Assembly (NCBI GenBank): GCA_900542765.1
Contig: UQOX01000029.1
Location: 1 to 28,099 of the forward strand
Reading direction: 5' to 3'
Source: an uncultured Porphyromonadaceae bacterium
GTDB taxonomy: Bacteria; Bacteroidota; Bacteroidia; Bacteroidales; UBA11471
DNA: 28,099 bases
Every line of letters begins with the position of its first letter. Position 1 is the first letter of the stretch. Shown here in pieces: positions 24,492-28,099 of this stretch. The notes under the pieces are model-generated. The model was not told the origin of the DNA. It was given only the letters and a program-made list of their open reading frames with translations, and made no database searches. The translations under genes were made by a program, and so were the position numbers.

Positions 24492-24637
24492 ACGATTTTC
24501 GCTGAATTGCCGCACGATTCACACTTTTTTTACATGACAGGTCCCCGGCTTTACAAGAACAGAGACCCCGGAAAAGCCGACAAAAAGGGAATGCGACACC
24601 TGGGAAATTTTCCCGCTTCATTTTCACCGCGCCGCTC

Positions 24638-24675
24638 AAAAAAAAGCGTTGCCTTCGTCTTATCGAAGGCAACGC
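24638..24675 (-). terminator. Terminator of the alpha/beta hydrolase gene
   Basis: Read on the minus strand, a 12-bp perfect stem (GCGTTGCCTTCG and its complement) with a 6-nt loop is followed by eight T residues. It lies 70 nt after the hydrolase stop. The remaining 24492-24637 gap before lptB holds nothing else I can identify. Confidence 0.88.
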
Positions 24676-24744
24676 CGAGAAATGCATGCGACACACTTTT
24701 CTCATGGCTAAACCGAGTCGCACACCTGCCGGTCGGGACCGGCA

Positions 24745-25800
24745 TTATCTAAGGAACGTATCAAGAAAAGTCTCTATCTTGTCGAAGGGTATTTTCTCGA
24801 AATTGTCATAAAGGTCGACATGGGTGGCACCCGGGACAATCAGGAGCTGCTTGTTGTCGCCCTTCAATTGCTTGAACGCGTCTTCGCTGAAATAGCGCGA
24901 ATGCGCCTTCTCGCCGTGAATCATGAGCACGGCACCGCGTATCTCGTCGCTGTATGCCAGCTGAGGTGTGTTGATAAACGAGAGCGCCGAGGTCTTGTTC
25001 CAGCCGCCGTTGGAGTTGAGCGAGCGAGGGTGATACCCCCGCGGCGTCTTGTAATAGGCGTGATAATCCTTGACAAACCATGGGGCGTCATCGGGCAAGG
25101 CATCGGCCACGCCGCCGGCCAAAGCATACGCACCGTTACGGGCATCGTCAAGGCGTTGTGCATTGAGTTGCCGTTTCAGTTCATAACGGGCATCGGCGTC
25201 CATGGCATCGAAATAGCCCTTGGCATTTACCCGGCTCATGTCATACATCGTCGAGGTAACCGTCGCCTTGATGCGGGTATCGATGGCCGCGGCGTTCAAC
25301 GCCAACCCGCCCCAACCGCAAATGCCGATGATACCGATGCGCCCGGCATCGACAAAATCGAGCAGCAAGAGAAAATCGACCGCCGCCGAGAAATCCTCGG
25401 TATTGATGTCGGGCGAGGCCACATAGCGCGGCTCGCCACCGCTCTCGCCCGTAAACGAGGGGTCGAACGCCATCGTCACGAAGCCCCGGCGCGCCATCTC
25501 CTGGGCATACAAGCCCGAAGCCTGTTCCTTGACCGCCCCGAAGGGACCACTCACCGCAATAGCGGCATATTTTTTAGAAGAATCAAAATTCTTTGGCAGA
25601 TAGAGATGTCCGGCCAACTCGATGCCAAAACGATTTTTAAAACGCACCCCCTGCACATCGATAGCTGGGTCGATTGCAAACACGCGCGTGTCATTCGCCA
25701 ATTTGCTCATAGTCGTAGATTTTTCAGAAAGTTGTCGATTCGCGGCTCCTGCTTCCACCATTGCAAGCAGAGCCCAAGCAAGAAATAAGATTTTTTTCAT
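24745..25800 (-). CDS. Exported alpha/beta hydrolase, dienelactone-hydrolase-like
   Basis: This 351-aa protein has a signal peptide ending near EAGAA and a single alpha/beta hydrolase domain. The nucleophile elbow is GICGWGG, placing Cys161 where most hydrolases have Ser, as in dienelactone hydrolases and some YcjY-like proteins. The final histidine is H327 in PGATHVDLY, and acidic candidates are D285 and E297 (IHGEKAHS). A helical lid-like insertion spans about residues 195-265. Substrate is unknown. ATG 25800 is supported by the signal peptide and a -7 box 52 nt upstream. An internal ATG at 25710 would give a cytoplasmic form starting at MSKLANDTRV. The open frame up to 26115 has no coding character. 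Confidence 0.85.
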   Translation of the reverse strand: MKKILFLAWALLAMVEAGAANRQLSEKSTTMSKLANDTRVFAIDPAIDVQGVRFKNRFGIELAGHLYLPKNFDSSKKYAAIAVSGPFGAVKEQASGLYAQEMARRGFVTMAFDPSFTGESGGEPRYVASPDINTEDFSAAVDFLLLLDFVDAGRIGIIGICGWGGLALNAAAIDTRIKATVTSTMYDMSRVNAKGYFDAMDADARYELKRQLNAQRLDDARNGAYALAGGVADALPDDAPWFVKDYHAYYKTPRGYHPRSLNSNGGWNKTSALSFINTPQLAYSDEIRGAVLMIHGEKAHSRYFSEDAFKQLKGDNKQLLIVPGATHVDLYDNFEKIPFDKIETFLDTFLR

Positions 25801-25852
25801 ATTCGTCGGTTGAGAATGAGGGCCGGGAGATTTCTCGTCACTCGGTATGGTG

Positions 25853-25860
25853 CAAAAGTA
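25853..25860 (-). promoter_or_regulatory. -7 box of hydrolase promoter
   Basis: The minus strand reads TACTTTTG. A TTTG (CAAA at 25876-25879 on the plus strand) is present, but only 15 nt away, shorter than the usual 19. The predicted leader before ATG 25800 is about 45 nt. Confidence 0.45.
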
Positions 25861-26289
25861 GATTTGTTTCTCCGACAAACGACTATCCAAAACACGGTAA
25901 AAACTACCATTTTTACAGATGGCAGGCCCATCAAAAAACCGGGCATGAAAAATTCCCGCAGGGAAACAAGAGCCCCACTCATTCCACGCCATACGGCCAT
26001 CACCATCGGCACAGTAATCACCCCGTGATTCGCGAATATCATAAAAATCGTTCCCGTTGCAGGGTAAGGGTCGGCATGCGGGAATCCCATCTAAAACAAT
26101 CGGTTCCATACGCAATTCAGGAGGTCAAAAGCATTCACCCCCATGGCCGCCCGGTCAGAAGATCGGAGCGCTGACAAAAAGCGGATCCGCGTCTTTAATT
26201 CCCCCCACAACGATATAGTAACGAGCCCATTATTGAAGAGCGGAGAAGTAATTCTTTCGATTTTATTCGTATATTCGGGCAACTTTTGG
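25861..26289. other. Intergenic stretch without recognisable gene
   Basis: This is the largest gene-free gap between the divergent hydrolase and mlaE genes. Short open frames exist on both strands, but none shows a domain, a signal peptide or a start with a promoter. I see a short hairpin at 25897-25916 (GTAAAAA/TTTTTAC) and a 10-bp palindrome GCGGATCCGC at 26181-26190, neither with clear meaning. It may be decayed sequence or hold an unrecognised small RNA. Confidence 0.4.
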
Positions 26290-26297
26290 TAAGTTTG
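26290..26297 (+). promoter_or_regulatory. -7 box of mlaEF promoter
   Basis: TAAGTTTG matches TAnnTTTG, and a TTCG at 26266-26269 is close to the -33 position. The leader before the mlaE ATG would be about 45 nt. Confidence 0.45.
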
Positions 26298-26347
26298 CAA
26301 CGGTTTCCGACAACGTTCTGAGGGAACCTCTAAAAACGCACATTTTT

Positions 26348-27100
26348 ATGAAGATGCTTTTCCAATCGCTGCACCGATTCGGCGACTATATTTTACTGTT
26401 GGGAAAAATTTTCTCCAAGCCCGACCGGTGGAGCGAGTTTTTCAGGCGTTTCAAGGACGAGGCATACATGCTCATCATCGGGTCGATTGCCATTGTTGTC
26501 ACCATCTCGCTCTTCATCGGCGCGGTCATCACCATACAGACGCAACTCAACGTCTCCTCCCCCCTGCTGCCGGCCTACACCGTGGGACTCGTGACCCGAG
26601 ACACCCTGTTGCTCGAATTTTCGTCGTCGATCATGTGCCTGCTGCTGGCCGGAAAGATAGGCTCGAACATCGCCTCTGAAATCGGCACCATGCGGGTTAC
26701 CGAACAAATCGACGCCCTCGACATCATGGGGGTCAACTCGGCCAACTATTTGATTCTCCCCAAAATCGCCGCCATGGTGGTGTTTATTCCCGTACTGGTG
26801 GTGTTCAGCATGTTTGCCGGCCTTTTCGGCGGCTATGTCGTCGCGCTGTTTACCGACATCATTCCGGCCTCGCGCTACATCTACGGACTGCAATCCTACT
26901 TCGTCGAATATTATATCTGGTACACCATCATCAAGTCGCTCTTCTTCGCCTTTATCATCAGCAGCGTGGCCTCCTACTTCGGCTACCGGGTAAAGGGCGG
27001 GGCGCTCGAAGTGGGAAAGGCCAGTACCGACTCGGTGGTGGTGAGCAGCGTCATGATACTTCTGCTCGATGTGATACTTACTAAACTGCTGTTACAATGA
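26348..27100 (+). CDS. mlaE: MlaE family lipid ABC transporter permease
   Basis: This 250-aa inner-membrane permease belongs to the MlaE/YrbE family, which moves phospholipids between inner and outer membranes. An N-terminal interfacial helix (MKMLFQSLHRFGDYILLLGK) is followed by about five membrane segments. Between them is the signature ASEIGTMRVTEQIDALDIMG (109-128), the coupling helix that contacts the ATPase. The start gives the usual family length. The gene overlaps mlaF by the ATGA junction, so permease and ATPase are produced together. A first alternative ATG two codons downstream (26354) is also possible. No MCE-domain gene follows in the operon. Confidence 0.93.
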   Translation: MKMLFQSLHRFGDYILLLGKIFSKPDRWSEFFRRFKDEAYMLIIGSIAIVVTISLFIGAVITIQTQLNVSSPLLPAYTVGLVTRDTLLLEFSSSIMCLLLAGKIGSNIASEIGTMRVTEQIDALDIMGVNSANYLILPKIAAMVVFIPVLVVFSMFAGLFGGYVVALFTDIIPASRYIYGLQSYFVEYYIWYTIIKSLFFAFIISSVASYFGYRVKGGALEVGKASTDSVVVSSVMILLLDVILTKLLLQ

Positions 27101-27870
27101 TTGAGGTAAAACATATCGTCAAGAAATTCGACGGCCGCACTATTTTAGATGACGTTTCTGCCCAATTCTACGAAGGGAAGACCAATCTCATCATCGGGAA
27201 AAGCGGCTCGGGCAAGACCGTCTTGATGAAATCGATTGTAGGTCTGCTGCACCCCGACTCGGGCGAAGTGCTCTATGACGGAAAAGATTTCCTGCGCATG
27301 AATGCGTCTGAAATAAAGACATTGCGCAGCGAGATAGGCATGCTGTTCCAAGGGTCGGCCCTGTTCGACTCCCTCACGGTGCTCGAAAATGTCATGTTCC
27401 CGCTCAAAATGTTCACCCGCCAATCGGCCGCCGAACGGGAAAAACGGGCACGGTTCTGCATCGAGCGCGTCAACCTGTCGGGTGCCGACAAGCTATATCC
27501 GTCAGAGATAAGCGGCGGTATGCAAAAACGGGTCGCCATCGCCCGCGCCATCGCCCTCAATCCCAAATACCTGTTCTGCGACGAGCCCAACTCGGGACTC
27601 GACCCCCAAACGTCGATTCTCATCGACGAACTGATTCGCGACATCACGCGCGAATACAACATCACCACCATCATCAACACCCACGACATGAGCTCGGTGC
27701 TGGGCATCGGCGAGAACATCATCTTCCTCAGCCAAGGAAAAAAGGAATGGGTCGGGAACAAAGTCGACATCTTCACTTCGACCAACGAAAATTTAAATAA
27801 TTTCGTTTTCGCCTCCAATCTTTTCAAGACCGTAAAGAAATATATCGACCACAATCCGCAAAATGAGTAG
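27097..27870 (+). CDS. mlaF: MlaF family lipid ABC transporter ATP-binding protein
   Basis: This 257-aa ATPase partners the MlaE permease. Walker A is GKSGSGKT at 34-41, the Q-loop is MLFQGSALFDSLTVLENVMFPL (Q85), the signature is ISGGMQKRVAIARAIA from 138 and Walker B is YLFCDEPNSGLDP (D162, E163). FQGSALFDSLTV and the GGMQKRVAIARA signature are characteristic of the MlaF/TtgA subclass. The C-terminal tail of about 40 residues (STNENLNNFVFASNLFKTVKKYIDH) probably packs on the permease or other subunits. It is the last gene of the two-gene operon; no clear terminator hairpin follows before the next promoter. Confidence 0.94.
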   Translation: MIEVKHIVKKFDGRTILDDVSAQFYEGKTNLIIGKSGSGKTVLMKSIVGLLHPDSGEVLYDGKDFLRMNASEIKTLRSEIGMLFQGSALFDSLTVLENVMFPLKMFTRQSAAEREKRARFCIERVNLSGADKLYPSEISGGMQKRVAIARAIALNPKYLFCDEPNSGLDPQTSILIDELIRDITREYNITTIINTHDMSSVLGIGENIIFLSQGKKEWVGNKVDIFTSTNENLNNFVFASNLFKTVKKYIDHNPQNE

Positions 27871-27941
27871 CGCTGCTGGAAAGAAATCATAAGAATTACA
27901 AGTTTTTTGACGCGATATTTATTATTTCCAAGAAAAACAAA

Positions 27942-27949
27942 TATCTTTG
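27942..27949 (+). promoter_or_regulatory. -7 box of sugar kinase promoter
   Basis: TATCTTTG fits the -7 consensus, with AT-rich sequence and no clear TTTG at -33. It predicts a leader of about 55 nt before the ATG at 28008. Confidence 0.5.
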
Positions 27950-28007
27950 TACACTAATTCACATTTGTATATTTTTCAGATTTTTCTGACATAAAAGACA
28001 AACTGCT

Positions 28008-28099
28008 ATGAGCAAAAAAGTTGTTACCTTCGGGGAAATCATGTTGCGTCTGGCAACTCCCGGCTATCTCCGTTTTTCACAAGCCAAAGAATTTACCGC
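28008..28099 (+). CDS. kdgK: PfkB family sugar kinase, probable 2-dehydro-3-deoxygluconokinase (partial)
   Basis: Only the first 30 residues are in the window; the gene runs off the right end. The start MSKKVVTFGEIMLRLATPG, followed by YLRFSQAKEF, is typical of Bacteroidota KdgK-type PfkB kinases, with the first strand VVTFGEIMLRL and the substrate-loop start. KdgK phosphorylates 2-keto-3-deoxygluconate from uronate breakdown. Another PfkB sugar kinase cannot be excluded from so short a piece. An own -7 box upstream suggests it starts a new transcription unit. Confidence 0.75.
   Translation, partial: MSKKVVTFGEIMLRLATPGYLRFSQAKEFT

Noticed and set aside
23596..24492. Open frame of 298 codons on the plus strand
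   Set aside because: It is antisense to lptB, which carries all ABC motifs.
24820..25788. Open frame of 322 codons on the plus strand
   Set aside because: It is antisense to the hydrolase gene, which has a signal peptide, active-site motifs, promoter and terminator. The plus-strand product is His/Arg-rich with no domain.
25801..26115. Extended hydrolase start at 26115
   Set aside because: The extra 105 residues have no domain, precede an internal signal peptide and span a -7 box.

Overview
The window looks like a chromosomal segment of a gut-type Bacteroidales bacterium. The reasons are the repeated Bacteroidota promoter signature (TAnnTTTG -7 boxes, one with a textbook TTTG-N19 spacing), weak or absent Shine-Dalgarno sequences, a BtuB/BtuG vitamin B12 capture pair, MenA, a LytS/LytTR pair and Bacteroidales-type lipoproteins. 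The fairly GC-rich sequence would fit a Barnesiella- or Coprobacter-like lineage, but that is a guess. I see no rRNA, tRNA, CRISPR array, insertion sequence or phage gene.

Layout. 1-1529 (+): thioredoxin with its terminator, then a cation diffusion facilitator with a Cys-rich tail. 1590-5100 (+): promoter, cobalamin riboswitch, a TonB-dependent BtuB-type receptor and a BtuG-type beta-propeller lipoprotein, closed by a 40-bp perfect palindrome. 5133-5525 (-): small HPPK/FolK. 5775-7454 (+): AspT/YidE/YbjL-type transporter, divergent from folK. 7570-14087 (+): a six-gene operon (TolC-type channel, HlyD/MacA-type adaptor, MacB-type ATPase, MacB/FtsX permease, LytS-type kinase, LytTR regulator) ending in a strong terminator. 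14113-17515 (-): a head-to-tail run of an acidic-linker protein of unknown function, RsmI, a coiled-coil lipoprotein and a YjjG-like HAD phosphatase. 17718-19124 (+): secreted GH105-type glycoside hydrolase. 19231-21647 (-): riboflavin synthase and a nitroreductase, then PurM from its own consensus promoter. 21760-23574 (+): MenA and a CPBP membrane protease. 23629-24477 (-): LptB. 24745-25800 (-): exported alpha/beta hydrolase with an apparent Cys nucleophile. 26348-27870 (+): MlaE/MlaF lipid transporter core without an MCE protein. 28008-end (+): start of a KdgK-type sugar kinase.

How the genes fit together. The riboswitch, BtuB and BtuG form a B12-regulated outer-membrane uptake unit; the inner-membrane BtuFCD part is not here. 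The tripartite efflux genes and the two-component pair appear co-transcribed, so the regulator probably controls its own operon. LptB and MlaEF both serve outer-membrane lipid homeostasis but sit in separate units. GH105 and KdgK both belong to uronate-polymer breakdown but are 9 kb apart, so a shared pathway is only suggestive. I found no clear novel defence or mobile system. The least explained gene is the acidic-linker protein at 16493-17515.
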